A DNA stretch of 64,000 nucleotides from an uncultured Methanospirillum sp. (lineage in GTDB: Archaea; Halobacteriota; Methanomicrobia; Methanomicrobiales; Methanospirillaceae): NCBI RefSeq assembly GCF_963668475.1, contig NZ_OY764544.1:1488001-1552000 (forward strand). Direction: 5' to 3'. Below, piece after piece: positions 36,902 through 45,309 of this stretch (its first letter is position 1; each line of letters opens with the position of its first letter). Below the pieces are notes generated by a model. The model did no database searches. It had not been told where the DNA came from and saw only the letters and a program-made list of their open reading frames with translations. The position numbers and the translations under genes are program-made.

Positions 36902-38959
36902 TTAGTTGCCTCCGAGTTTTTCGATAGATATTGCGCAGTGCTTGAGTTCAGGCATCTTAGAGAGTGGGTCGAGTGCGGTGTTGGTCAGGTTATTGACACC
37001 ATCTGCAAAGTGCATGGCCATGTAGACCACGCCCGGTGCAACATCGTCGGTTACCCGTGCAACGGTGTTCGTTTCACCGCGGCGGCTCTTGAGTAAGACC
37101 CGCTCGCCATCCTTGATCTTCAGGCGTTCTGCATCCTCGACGTTGATCTGTGCATATGACTCCGGGACCTCACGGTGCATGTCACTGCGTCCGGTCTGGG
37201 TCCGGGAGTGGTAGTGGAAGACGACACGTCCGGTCATAAGTGTGAACGGATACTCGGCGTCTGCGACTTCTGCTGGTGGCCGGTATTCAAGACCGAAGAA
37301 CTGACCTTTTCCGTTTGCAGTTGCGAACTTTTCACGGTGCAGGATCGGGGTTCCCGGGTGCTCCGGAGTTGGACAGGGCCAGATCACTGACTCAGGTTTT
37401 TCCATCCGCTCGTAGAGGCAGCCGAACATGGACGGGGTTACTGCCCGCATGTCGTCCCATACGTCCTTTCCAGTTGGGAGATCAAAGGTCTTCAGACCCA
37501 TCCGCTTTGCAAGTTCTGCGATGATCCAGATGTCTTCCTTTGCCTCGCCGGGTGGGTTTACTGCCTTGCGGACACGGTTGACACGGCGTTCTGCACTGGT
37601 AAAGGTTCCATCCTTCTCTGCAAAACAGGCTCCTGGCAGGATGACATCAGCATACTGGCAGGTCTCGGTGAAGAAGATATCCTGAACAACAAGGAAGTCA
37701 AGTTTCTCGAGCTGGCGTTTCACGTGGTTTGAATCCGGGTAGGTGACAGCCGGGTTGATACCAAGCATATATAATGCCTTGATCTCTTCTCCGCACTGGT
37801 TGATCTGCTCGGTGAGAGTGACACCATACCAGTCAGGCAGGTCAGTAACGCCCCAGGCCTTCTCCATCTTTGCACGGTTCTCGGGAACTTCACACTTCTG
37901 GTATCCGGAGTAGACGTTCGGGTATGCACCCATATCACAGGCACCCTGCACGTTGTTCTGTCCACGCAGTGGGTTGACACCGACACCTTCGCGTCCGATG
38001 TTTCCACAGAGCATTGCGAGGTTTCCGAGTGACCGGACGTTGTCTGTACCGGTGGTGAGTTCTGTGATACCAAGGCAGTAGATGATCACCGCATTCTTGA
38101 CATCTGCGTATCTGAATGCGAGATCCTTGACGGTTGCCAGTGGAACACCATGGATTGCCTCGCAGTCTGCGTAGTTCTCGACGGTTTTTTGGAGTTCGTC
38201 AAAGTGTTCGGTCCGCTCTTCGACAAACTTCTTGTCATACTTGCCTTCCTTGATGATCCAGTACATCATCGAGTTGATCAGGGCAATGTGGGTCGATGGG
38301 TTGAACCGCACCCAGGTGTCTGCAATGCGGGCAGTCATGGTCTTACGTGGGTCTACCACGATGATTGGAATGCCCTTCTTCTTTGCCTCTGCAACCCGGC
38401 GTCCTGCGAGTGGGTGAGCCTCCATTGCGTTGGATCCCCACATCAGGATAAGCTCAGAGTTCAGAACATCTCTGAAACCGTTGGTTGCGGCACCGGAACC
38501 GAAGGAGAGTGAGAGACCGGCAACAGAAGGTCCGTGGCAGATACGGGCGCAGTTATCGACGTTGTTCGTCTTGAATGCGCACCGTGCAAACTTCTGGAAG
38601 ATATAACAGTCTTCATTCACGGTTCTACATGAGGTATGGAATCCAAGACCACGGGGGCCGTGCTTGTCACTGACCTCTTTCAGCTTCTTGGCGACCAGGT
38701 CAAGGGCCTCGTCCCAGGTTGCGGGAACGTGCTTGCCATCCTTTTTGATCAGCGGAGTGGTAAGACGGTCAGGGTTGTGAACATGTTCCCAACAGGTCAT
38801 ACCTTTTGGACAGAGTTTTCCCTCGTTCACCGGGGTTCGCTGGTATGCCTCGACACCAACAACCTTCCCGTCGTTAACAACCAGGTTCAGACCACATCCC
38901 ACACCACAATATGGGCAGGTAGTCGGAACATATTTCATTATTTCTGTATTTTCACTCAT
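36902..38959 (-). CDS. fdhA: F420-dependent formate dehydrogenase alpha subunit (cysteine type)
   Basis: The 685-aa protein is a molybdopterin oxidoreductase. The N-terminal 4Fe-4S ligands are Cys15, Cys18, Cys22 and Cys50 ('CPYCGVGCG', 'KLCPKGM'). The metal-ligand position is Cys141 in 'RICHGPSVAGLSLSFG', where some relatives use selenocysteine. Further marks are 'MWGSNAMEAHPLAGRR', 'LRGQNNVQGACDMG' and a C-terminal 'TGRVVFHYHSRTQTGRS' dinucleotide-binding domain. It oxidises formate to CO2 at a Mo- or W-bis-pterin site. A 'GGGTGA' ribosome site precedes the ATG. Its dependence on Mo/W cofactor ties it to the five MoeA-like genes and mobB in this window. The leader upstream carries several hairpins. 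Confidence 0.97.
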   Translation of the reverse strand: MSENTEIMKYVPTTCPYCGVGCGLNLVVNDGKVVGVEAYQRTPVNEGKLCPKGMTCWEHVHNPDRLTTPLIKKDGKHVPATWDEALDLVAKKLKEVSDKHGPRGLGFHTSCRTVNEDCYIFQKFARCAFKTNNVDNCARICHGPSVAGLSLSFGSGAATNGFRDVLNSELILMWGSNAMEAHPLAGRRVAEAKKKGIPIIVVDPRKTMTARIADTWVRFNPSTHIALINSMMYWIIKEGKYDKKFVEERTEHFDELQKTVENYADCEAIHGVPLATVKDLAFRYADVKNAVIIYCLGITELTTGTDNVRSLGNLAMLCGNIGREGVGVNPLRGQNNVQGACDMGAYPNVYSGYQKCEVPENRAKMEKAWGVTDLPDWYGVTLTEQINQCGEEIKALYMLGINPAVTYPDSNHVKRQLEKLDFLVVQDIFFTETCQYADVILPGACFAEKDGTFTSAERRVNRVRKAVNPPGEAKEDIWIIAELAKRMGLKTFDLPTGKDVWDDMRAVTPSMFGCLYERMEKPESVIWPCPTPEHPGTPILHREKFATANGKGQFFGLEYRPPAEVADAEYPFTLMTGRVVFHYHSRTQTGRSDMHREVPESYAQINVEDAERLKIKDGERVLLKSRRGETNTVARVTDDVAPGVVYMAMHFADGVNNLTNTALDPLSKMPELKHCAISIEKLGGN

Positions 38960-39145
38960 ATTTCACCCGAGTTCAAACGGTGAAAGAAACCACGATTTAA
39001 GAAACCGGCACTGCCGGCATGTAAATTCCGCCATGTGATCAGGAATTCCCATATAGCAGACTACCCGCTAGTCTGCATGGGCTATCGTATCCTGCTCACA
39101 GTGCAGGTTAGATATTATCATTGATCCTGATATAAGTCTGACGAA
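38960..39145 (-). promoter_or_regulatory. fdhA leader with three inverted repeats
   Basis: Three dyads lie upstream of fdhA: CCGGCA-C-TGCCGG at 39005-39017; GCAGACTA with TAGTCTGC around CCCGC at 39056-39076 (a perfect 8-bp hairpin, with an outer ATAGC/GCTAT pair at 39053-39057 and 39081-39085); and CCTGC/GCAGG at 39091-39107. A TATA-like element reading TTATATC on the minus strand lies at 39129-39135. If it is used, the transcript would have a roughly 145-base leader holding all three. They may be protein operators or an RNA control element. Confidence 0.45.
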
Positions 39146-39481
39146 ACGACCTTGAAAATTGAGGATTAGTGGTGGACGTGCTTCTCCCATGCCAGAAACA
39201 CTGCTTTACACGGGTTATTCTACAAGCAAGAGTTCATCCAATAATATCGGGTTCGTCAACTAAATCTTTAATTCGAGATTACTTCTGTCCGAAAATGAAT
39301 GGCACAATTAAAATTGGGGAATATTCAGTCGCCTCCCGTCTCTCCAGACTCTCTCCGAACCTGACCAGCAGGCTGACACCAGGGACCATATTCTCTAGTT
39401 ATGAGGTGTATGAAGCTCTTCCACGGGGAATTGCTGTCCCATTCAGAAAGAACGCTGCAGAAGAAAGAGAAGTTAGCATAA

Positions 39482-39805
39482 TCATTTCCTTCGGCCCCTC
39501 TTTTTCCGCCCACCCGTGATATCACGGCGTGTGTGCGCTGAGTTGAAGAACCGGAGTGATTCGTTTACAATGCTCTTCACCCATGGATCTTCAGTCCCTT
39601 CAATCTCTTCAGGTATGATGTTATACCAACAGGTCCAGGAGATCAGATGCTCCTGATCATCCCGTTCCCAGCGGGTATACTCAGTCTCTCTTCGCTCTCC
39701 TTTGTTCAACGTACAGATCCCCTCCTGTGAGTCAGACACATGGACAAAAAAAGCACAGACGGAACAGGGTCTGATCTGTCGAAATTCAACTGGAGGAAGG
39801 TCCAT
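39482..39805 (-). CDS. Small cysteine-containing protein of unknown function
   Basis: A 107-aa protein with 'PCSVCAFFVHVSDSQEGICT' near the N terminus and 'WTCWYNIIPEE' in the middle. The four cysteines (CxxC, C, C) could bind zinc or an Fe-S cluster. The C terminus is strongly basic ('GGRKKRGRRK'). I do not recognise the family. The charged, aromatic-rich composition looks like a real protein, but no clear ribosome site precedes the ATG. An overlapping plus-strand ORF at 39169-39519 is less convincing. Confidence 0.5.
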   Translation of the reverse strand: MDLPPVEFRQIRPCSVCAFFVHVSDSQEGICTLNKGERRETEYTRWERDDQEHLISWTCWYNIIPEEIEGTEDPWVKSIVNESLRFFNSAHTRRDITGGRKKRGRRK

Positions 39806-40192
39806 CCTATATCATACCTTATTTGTGCTAATCCTGCTCACTCCCTGATCCCTTCCAAGTATGCCGCCGAATGTGTCGGTGACAAATTTATGAGAATACC
39901 AGTTCTGCAGAGATGTATGACATATAACCTGTCACATTTCAGACCTGGCATTACTATTTATTGAATATCTATATGACCCAGAATAATTATTCCTGTTGAT
40001 TTTCATGGTTGATCCAGCCAATAGAATAGTTGATCTGCATACTCACCTATCAAAAACAGGTGCTCTTACTCTGCAATTATGCCCTGATCCAATACCGTCT
40101 CTTATAATAGTCCAGGTTTGGGCAGCAATCCTGTTCTGACCATATATAAGGGCCATAGGAATCCTTATGCTTACACCGATCAGACGTTTTGT
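39806..40192. other. Intergenic region with no clear gene
   Basis: About 390 bp. It contains a 44-codon ORF (40005-40139) whose first residues read 'VDLHTHLS', but nothing else supports a gene. It probably holds the promoter of the TPR-protein gene. Confidence 0.4.
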
Positions 40193-40786
40193 ATGAGGAA
40201 TCTTCTGTGTATATTTGCTCTCCTTCTTATCAGTATCTTGATTCTACCGGCGATATCTGCTGCCGATAATGTGAGTGATGCGAAGCAGATGTGGGATGCA
40301 GGAAAAGCACAATGGGACGAGAAAAAGTACGATGAGGCTTTCGTTTCATTTACAAATGCAACCACTCTGGATCCAACAAATGTTGATGCCTGGTTTTATA
40401 CAGGCCTGACACTCGCACGGTTGGGTAAGAATGAGGAGGCAATCTCTGCGTATGAGACAGTAAGCCAGTTGGATCCGGCAAATGCAGCAGCCTGGTTCAA
40501 CAAGGGTACCAACCTGGCAGCCATCAACCGGACTGATGAAGCACTTGGCGCATATGAGAAGGCAATCGAACTTGATCCGGCATACGCATTCCCCTGGTAT
40601 AACAAAGGAAATATTCAGGCAGATGCCCGAAACTTTGAAGACGCCCTTAAATCATACAACCATGCAATTGAGCTGGATCCGACCTTTACCATCGCATGGA
40701 AAGGAAAGGGAAGTGTCCTTGCAAAACTCGGGCGCACGGCAGAGTCAGTTGATGCCTACAACATTGCTAAACAACTTGAAGAGTAA
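40193..40786 (+). CDS. Exported tetratricopeptide-repeat protein
   Basis: About 197 aa from the ATG at 40193, chosen because it places a clean export signal ('LLCIFALLLISILILPAISA') at the N terminus; an upstream in-frame start (40118) would bury it. The rest is about four TPR units with the usual W/Y, G, Y and P positions: 'AWFYTGLTLARLGKNEEAIS', 'AWFNKGTNLAAINRTDEALG', 'PWYNKGNIQADARNFEDALK' and 'AWKGKGSVLAKLGRTAESVD'. It is a protein-protein scaffold outside the membrane. Such proteins are common in Methanomicrobiales, and the partner is unknown. Confidence 0.87.
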   Translation: MRNLLCIFALLLISILILPAISAADNVSDAKQMWDAGKAQWDEKKYDEAFVSFTNATTLDPTNVDAWFYTGLTLARLGKNEEAISAYETVSQLDPANAAAWFNKGTNLAAINRTDEALGAYEKAIELDPAYAFPWYNKGNIQADARNFEDALKSYNHAIELDPTFTIAWKGKGSVLAKLGRTAESVDAYNIAKQLEE

Positions 40787-40990
40787 CCAGTTGACCTGCG
40801 CATACCACCAGACCAGTTCATAATCTTGAGAAGAGGACTCCATTCAGAGGGAAAAAGGAAGAGCACTACGGTAATTCCCTATCCCAGGACCAATGTACCC
40901 TTTTCCAGGAAAATTCAATATAACAGATTCAGGGAGATCGGGAGAGGGGAAATCTCCCACTAAAAAACAATAATAGACCATCAGAATCTT

Positions 40991-41665
40991 ATGAAAGTAA
41001 TTCACATTGCCGGGTGGTCCGGCTCAGGGAAAACAACATTCATCCGTGATCTAGTAGAAGCGTTGCTACCATTCGGCGCGGTCGGTACAATCAAGCATAT
41101 CGGTGATCATGTCTGCGACCTGCCCGCTGGGAAGGACACATCGCTGCATTATAATGCCGGAGCATCAGTGGTTGCAGGAATCGATCGTGAGAAGACGATG
41201 ATCACATGTCGTACCATATCACTCCCTGCTGCTCTTGACCAACTTTCTGATGCAGGGGTCAGATACGCCGTTATTGAAGGATTTAAGAACATTCCCTTTC
41301 AGAAGGTTGTCATAGGAGATCTTGATATACCAGCCCTTATCCGAAATCCAAAGGCAAGCGATGTGATCTCACTTATTCCCTCATTTGATAATTATTACAC
41401 ATCGGGGGGGCTGGCAAAGGAGATTGAAGAGATACAGGGAACTTTTACGATGACAACCGGGAATGCACCACATGAACTCTCAACAGATGCCTGTACCCAT
41501 CTTGAGGATGAAGTCAGGACCTGGGACGGTGTACATGATATCAGGATCAGGGTTCAGAGGCCGATTGTTCATCAACAGGCCCGATTTTTTATCGTTGTGC
41601 AAACAGAAACTGCGATGCTCGGAAGTGCCGTTCTTACCCGGTGCATGACGACACTTGGAGTATGA
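40991..41665 (+). CDS. mobB: Molybdopterin-guanine dinucleotide biosynthesis protein B
   Basis: The 224-aa protein starts with the P-loop 'IAGWSGSGKTTFIRDLVEAL' and has 'VGTIKHIGDH', then 'DLPAGKDTSLHYNAGASVV' and 'VIEGFKNIPFQKVVI', all typical of MobB GTPases that assist in attaching GMP to molybdopterin. About 75 C-terminal residues after 'TSGGLAKEIEEIQ' are not part of the basic MobB domain, and I cannot assign them. FdhA needs the guanine-dinucleotide form of the cofactor, so its presence close to fdhAB makes sense. The stop overlaps the start of the next gene (ATGA), implying a link to the Fe-S protein encoded there. Confidence 0.92.
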   Translation: MKVIHIAGWSGSGKTTFIRDLVEALLPFGAVGTIKHIGDHVCDLPAGKDTSLHYNAGASVVAGIDREKTMITCRTISLPAALDQLSDAGVRYAVIEGFKNIPFQKVVIGDLDIPALIRNPKASDVISLIPSFDNYYTSGGLAKEIEEIQGTFTMTTGNAPHELSTDACTHLEDEVRTWDGVHDIRIRVQRPIVHQQARFFIVVQTETAMLGSAVLTRCMTTLGV

Positions 41666-42624
41666 TCAACAAGAAATGGCCTGATAACGGGGGCATCGAC
41701 CAGATGTCTCCCTCTGATCCGACCACCATTGATAAGGAACGCCTCATCTTCCTCATCAGAGAGATAGCACAGGCCGGATCCGAAGGACTTCAGCATGCTC
41801 TTCCAGAACTCATGCGCATATGCAAGAAGACTCTTCTGCACTTGCGCCGATCAGCACCACGCTTTTCTACCAGTGAATGGCCCTGGCTCTCTGGTACCGA
41901 ACCTGATACCCTGACAATGCAGGACGGGAATAGGTTTCTTTTTGCTTGTATTCTGGAACTGAATGCCGGGAAGACTGATGTCTGGGCTAATACCGAGTAC
42001 TTTGTCAACGAGGTTCTGGAAGAACCAGAAAACCTCTGGCATGGTATCCTCCTTCATTCCCCCCAGGGATGGGCAGATCAGTTCTGGGAATACGATCTTC
42101 ATCCAGAACCTGCGGTGCATACCCGTCTTTATGATGTCGCCTCGTTAATGGTACGGTACTATCATGGTGATGCCAGGCAGATATGGTCTGATTACCTCTC
42201 AAGTCCGCAGGAAGTATTCAGACGTATCAAGGTCCTCGGTGTCCCCCGCTCAACGGCCTGTCTCATAACCGGTGCATTAAAGGACGAGCAGTACCTTGAG
42301 GGGATATTTGATATCGTCGGCGACGTGGTTGATTCACGTGTTCTTGGAAGGATTGCCTGCGGAGAAGGAAACGGCCTTACCTCATACCAGACCAGAATCC
42401 TTGGAAAAATGATCGCAGCCGAAGATCCCTGGATACTTGACCGGCCGCTCTACGTCCTTGGGATGAGTTACTGTGGCCCCGGCCCCAGGTGTCGGCGGTG
42501 CCCTGTGCATGAGCAGTGTGTGTATGCTGTTAGTGTCGATTTGGGGATTTCTGTAGGCAAGAAGATCTATGAAGGATTGTTCGGACAGAAAACGGTTCAA
42601 AAAAGCTTAAAGCGCTGGCTGTAG
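41662..42624 (+). CDS. Endonuclease III-like (HhH-GPD type) Fe-S protein, divergent
   Basis: About 320 aa from the ATG at 41662, chosen because it makes an ATGA overlap with mobB; a GTG at 41641 is the alternative. Features resembling HhH-GPD enzymes are 'FLFACILELNAGKTDVWANT', 'SLMVRYYHGDARQIWSDYL' and a hairpin-like 'RIKVLGVPRSTACLITGAL'. A C-terminal cysteine motif C-x5-C-x2-C-x5-C ('CGPGPRCRRC' then 'PVHEQC') resembles the 4Fe-4S loop of endonuclease III. The usual catalytic Lys and Asp cannot be placed with confidence. It could be a DNA glycosylase relative or a repurposed Fe-S protein. Its coupling to mobB is unexpected. Confidence 0.5.
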   Translation: MINKKWPDNGGIDQMSPSDPTTIDKERLIFLIREIAQAGSEGLQHALPELMRICKKTLLHLRRSAPRFSTSEWPWLSGTEPDTLTMQDGNRFLFACILELNAGKTDVWANTEYFVNEVLEEPENLWHGILLHSPQGWADQFWEYDLHPEPAVHTRLYDVASLMVRYYHGDARQIWSDYLSSPQEVFRRIKVLGVPRSTACLITGALKDEQYLEGIFDIVGDVVDSRVLGRIACGEGNGLTSYQTRILGKMIAAEDPWILDRPLYVLGMSYCGPGPRCRRCPVHEQCVYAVSVDLGISVGKKIYEGLFGQKTVQKSLKRWL

Positions 42625-43323
42625 GGGATTTCACTATCCGAACCGTACTGATCGCATACTGATACTTCCGTGTTCAAATCCTTCGAACGGGAAGGAAACA
42701 GGTAATGAACCTCCAGATCCACAGACAACCAGAAGCGGGGCATAATGTTCAAGAGTTGGATGACTTATTCTCCCAACCGGACTACTCATCCATGGTTCTT
42801 AAAGTTTTTGATGATCCCGAGTCAGAACCCATTCTTTTACGTCATCATCAAAACTGTGTGCCTATTCCAAAACACGTGCATCCCGGTGTTCAAAGTCTAC
42901 CCTTGATAGATTATGAACCAGGTTTCCACTTCCCAGAATCAGAACTCCCAACTCTCTAAGTGGGGCCAATAATCCTCCAATCGTGAAAAGGTCAGGTAGA
43001 GGTAATTCGACAGGAAGGCTCAGTTGCAGAACCGGGATGTCGGCATCAGGATATAGAAACTGGAGAGGAACCCAGGTACCATGATCCAGCCCCCGAGACA
43101 TATCACGATCTACAATGTATCCTCCTGAACCCAGCAGTGTGATAACTTCTTCACCAACTTCAGGTTCTCCCTTTGCTGGATATGTAATCAAATAAAGTTC
43201 TTTAGGAAATCCATAAAAGTCATGGATTGTTTCTAGATTCACAGACATAGTGACTACAAGCCCATGTCTTTCCCAGTGAGCAGATATGCACAAAATTGCA
43301 CGTGGCCGGGGAAGATCTTCTGC

Positions 43324-43995
43324 CTACCCTTCAAGGAACCGGGAGAATGTGGTTCCACCTAGTGCCCATCGCCACTTAAATTTGTGGATAGAGATGATGC
43401 AGTTTAATTCTTGCATCTTCTGATTTGAATTGCCAGTTACTGCCTTTTGATTTTCATTTCGATTCTTCTGCCAAACTTTAATTTCATATTTTAAAGAAAT
43501 AGGATCCCCAATTCTTCTGTTTAAACATTGCGTAGTCATTACACTCAACTCAATTTCTGCAATGTTTAGCCATGAACCATGTTTTGGTGTGTGATGAACC
43601 TCTAATCGTTTGGAGAGGTTCAATGCTTCTTTAGGTGTAAATGTTGCATATAATGCCCTTATTGTATGGGTATTCAAATTATCACAGATCAAAATAATTT
43701 TCGATGCAGATGGGTAATCCTGAACTAATAACGTTCGGATTTCTTCAGCCCAATCCTGCTTTGTTTTCCTTTCCTTTAAAACCGCTTTTCGCCAACCTTT
43801 CAATGGTTCAGTGAAAATAAAGATATTTGACGTTCCATTTCTCTGATATTCATAGTCAAATCGTTCAGGATGAGATGGTGATGGAGGAATTGAAGGTCTG
43901 GTATCAGAAATTAATTGAATCGGTTTCTCATCCATGCAAATAACAGGGATATTTGGATTATATGGAAGATGATAAATTTCAAGGACATCTTCCAT
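43324..43995 (-). CDS. IS630-type transposase, DDE half (frame B), copy 1, 3' frameshifted
   Basis: A 223-codon frame with the DDE catalytic pattern: 'VICMDEKPIQLISDTRPSI', 'ILICDNLNTHTIRALYATF' and 'HGSWLNIAEIELSVMTTQCL'. In copy 2 the protein ends 'RIKLRHLYPQI'. Here a missing base changes the ending and the frame reads out of the element, so the last 28 or so residues are not native. The frame is open upstream of the first Met and joins frame A through the A7 tract. This copy is probably inactive. Confidence 0.85.
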   Translation of the reverse strand: MEDVLEIYHLPYNPNIPVICMDEKPIQLISDTRPSIPPSPSHPERFDYEYQRNGTSNIFIFTEPLKGWRKAVLKERKTKQDWAEEIRTLLVQDYPSASKIILICDNLNTHTIRALYATFTPKEALNLSKRLEVHHTPKHGSWLNIAEIELSVMTTQCLNRRIGDPISLKYEIKVWQKNRNENQKAVTGNSNQKMQELNCIISIHKFKWRWALGGTTFSRFLEG

Positions 43996-44573
43996 ATGAG
44001 CAACAAATTCAGCGTTCTGTTTGGGTGGGATTACCCAACACTTTTTTAGGTGAGGTTTGAGTTCGTTTTTTTAGGGCTCTTTCAACTGTTTTTGGAGAAA
44101 TTGTTTCAACTATCTCTAATTCAACCATACGCTCGGAAAGTAGTCTAAACGTCCATCGAGCATAACCAGTGGGAGGTTGACTACAAGCAATTGCAATCAA
44201 TTGAGCTTCTTTATGTCCATCTAAAATTGGTTCTATCGGAGGTTCTTCACGGAATTTCCGATCCAATGCAGATTTAAGACCCTGCTCATGATATCTTTTT
44301 CTTACGTTAAAAACGGTTTGAGGATGACACTTAATGAAATCAGCAACTCTCCAATCAGGTAAATTAGGGCCGTTCTTATCAGCATTTAATAGAATTTGGG
44401 CATGTTTTATGCGATATGCTGGGGCTATACCCTTCTTTACGATGGATAGTAATTCTTCACGTTCAAAATCTGGAAGATAAACTGAATATTTTCGCAACAT
44501 TAACTTTTATAGTACGTAATTTTATAAAGTACTTTTGGCACATTTATTTACAGAATAAAGTGGCGAGGGATAC
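43362..44573 (-). mobile_element. IS630-family insertion sequence, copy 1 (decayed)
   Basis: A 1,212-bp element flanked by TA (43360-43361 and 44574-44575). Its ends form near-perfect inverted repeats: left GTGCCCATCGCCACTT, right (reverse complement) GTATCCCTCGCCACTT. The transposase is encoded leftward in two frames. The first part is at 44009-44500 (helix-turn-helix half, 'MLRKYSVYLPDFEREELL'), and the second, DDE, half runs from the A7 tract to the left end. Compared with copy 2 (59202-60414) there is a one-base deletion near the 3' end, which makes the second frame run out of the element and stop at 43324. It disrupts the dioxygenase gene. Confidence 0.92.
44009..44500 (-). CDS. IS630-type transposase, N-terminal half (frame A), copy 1
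   Basis: A 163-aa frame with helix-turn-helix domains: 'YRIKHAQILLNADKNG', 'IKCHPQTVFNVRKRYHEQGL', 'EPPIEPILDGHKEAQLIAIA' and 'VETISPKTVERALKKR'. The natural continuation 'NELKPHLKKCW' lies in another frame. The shift point is the run of seven A's in codons for 'LKK', the same as in copy 2. Full transposase therefore requires slippage. Confidence 0.88.
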   Translation of the reverse strand: MLRKYSVYLPDFEREELLSIVKKGIAPAYRIKHAQILLNADKNGPNLPDWRVADFIKCHPQTVFNVRKRYHEQGLKSALDRKFREEPPIEPILDGHKEAQLIAIACSQPPTGYARWTFRLLSERMVELEIVETISPKTVERALKKRTQTSPKKVLGNPTQTER

Positions 44574-44662
44574 TAGAGCATTCATCGGATTTCCATGCGC
44601 TGTGAACAATGTTGGCATAAGACTCATAAATATCAGATGGGAATACTGTTGGCAATGATGGT

Positions 44663-45178
44663 TTATTGTTCTGTCTGACTGTTTGAATGATGGATTACCG
44701 TAAAGTCAACATTCCCCCTCTTAATACACCTCTCAACTGACCGTTCACGGGGAGTGAGAACCGGTCTTGCACCGCTTTTTACTTCTACAAAGATAATTTC
44801 CCTAACCTCACCTTCAGACAATCCATCAAATATGACAAAATCAATTGGAGAACCCAGGAATCTTGCATCTGCGGGATTCCACCGGAACGATGAGAAGAAG
44901 GGTATCAGGTGTTCAGTCACTTTTCCGTGGATCACTTCCCGTGATCGTTTAATCGCATCTTGGCGAATGCTCCGCTCTTCGTCATTTTTCCAGATCCTTA
45001 TCTTTTCATCTGTCTGTTGCTCCATCTGTGACTGAAGAAAGGAGAGATCCTGATCACGCCACCGGTTATGTAGAGTTCGTGCACGTTCTTCAATCGATGT
45101 TTTCAACCGGTAATATAAGTAAGAAATCCAGGCAAGGAGAATTAAAAGTAAGAAAGTGAGGAGATCAGAATATTCCAT
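44663..45178 (-). CDS. Holliday-junction-resolvase-like endonuclease with N-terminal membrane segment
   Basis: The 171-aa protein has an N-terminal hydrophobic helix (about residues 6-22, 'LLTFLLLILLAWISYLYY'), then a charged helical stretch. It ends in a nuclease domain with 'RFLGSPIDFVIFDGLSEG' and 'IIFVEVKSGARPVLTPRE'. The D...E-x-K arrangement is the active site of archaeal Hjr-related 'Endonuc_Holl' proteins. Membrane tethering makes a role in general recombination uncertain. It sits between two mobile elements but looks intact. Confidence 0.82.
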   Translation of the reverse strand: MEYSDLLTFLLLILLAWISYLYYRLKTSIEERARTLHNRWRDQDLSFLQSQMEQQTDEKIRIWKNDEERSIRQDAIKRSREVIHGKVTEHLIPFFSSFRWNPADARFLGSPIDFVIFDGLSEGEVREIIFVEVKSGARPVLTPRERSVERCIKRGNVDFTVIHHSNSQTEQ

Positions 45179-45309
45179 ATTACAGGTTTATAATTCTAAA
45201 TGATATCCCACCTCTCATTTCACCAGGAGAGATAGTCAGATATAAAATGCTCCAAACAAATTGATTAATAATATTATGGTATCTCGCACTCCGGTTCAGT
45301 GTATAATAT

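Larger units (their letters stand above)
42634..44618 (-). pseudogene. LigB/DODA-type extradiol dioxygenase, split by an IS630-type element
   Basis: The gene starts at the ATG at 44618 ('MPTLFTAHGNPMNAL') and is cut at a TA dinucleotide by the IS element 43362-44573. It resumes with 'GGTTFSRFLEG', a TAG stop (43324-43326), and then 'LPRPRAILCISAHWERHG', 'TIHDFYGFPKELY', 'GLDHGTWVPLQFLYPDADIP' and 'LAPLRELGVLILGSGNLVHN'. It carries two more stops (TAG 42862-42864, TAA 42799-42801) before 'EGFEHGSISMRSVRFG' and the natural stop at 42634. Removing the IS and one TA copy restores a 257-codon frame, the normal family length. Two of the stops sit where relatives have Trp. Intact members open aromatic rings or act on DOPA-like substrates using Fe or Zn; this copy cannot work. 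Confidence 0.92.

Noticed and set aside
39169..39519. 116-codon plus-strand ORF beside the fdhA leader
   Set aside because: No ribosome site or family signal, and it partly overlaps a better minus-strand candidate (39482-39805). The part from about 39294 could be a tiny protein but nothing supports it.
40005..40139. 44-codon ORF beginning like a PHP-type 'VDLHTHLS' motif
   Set aside because: Only one short motif matches, and the rest is not protein-like; likely coincidence.
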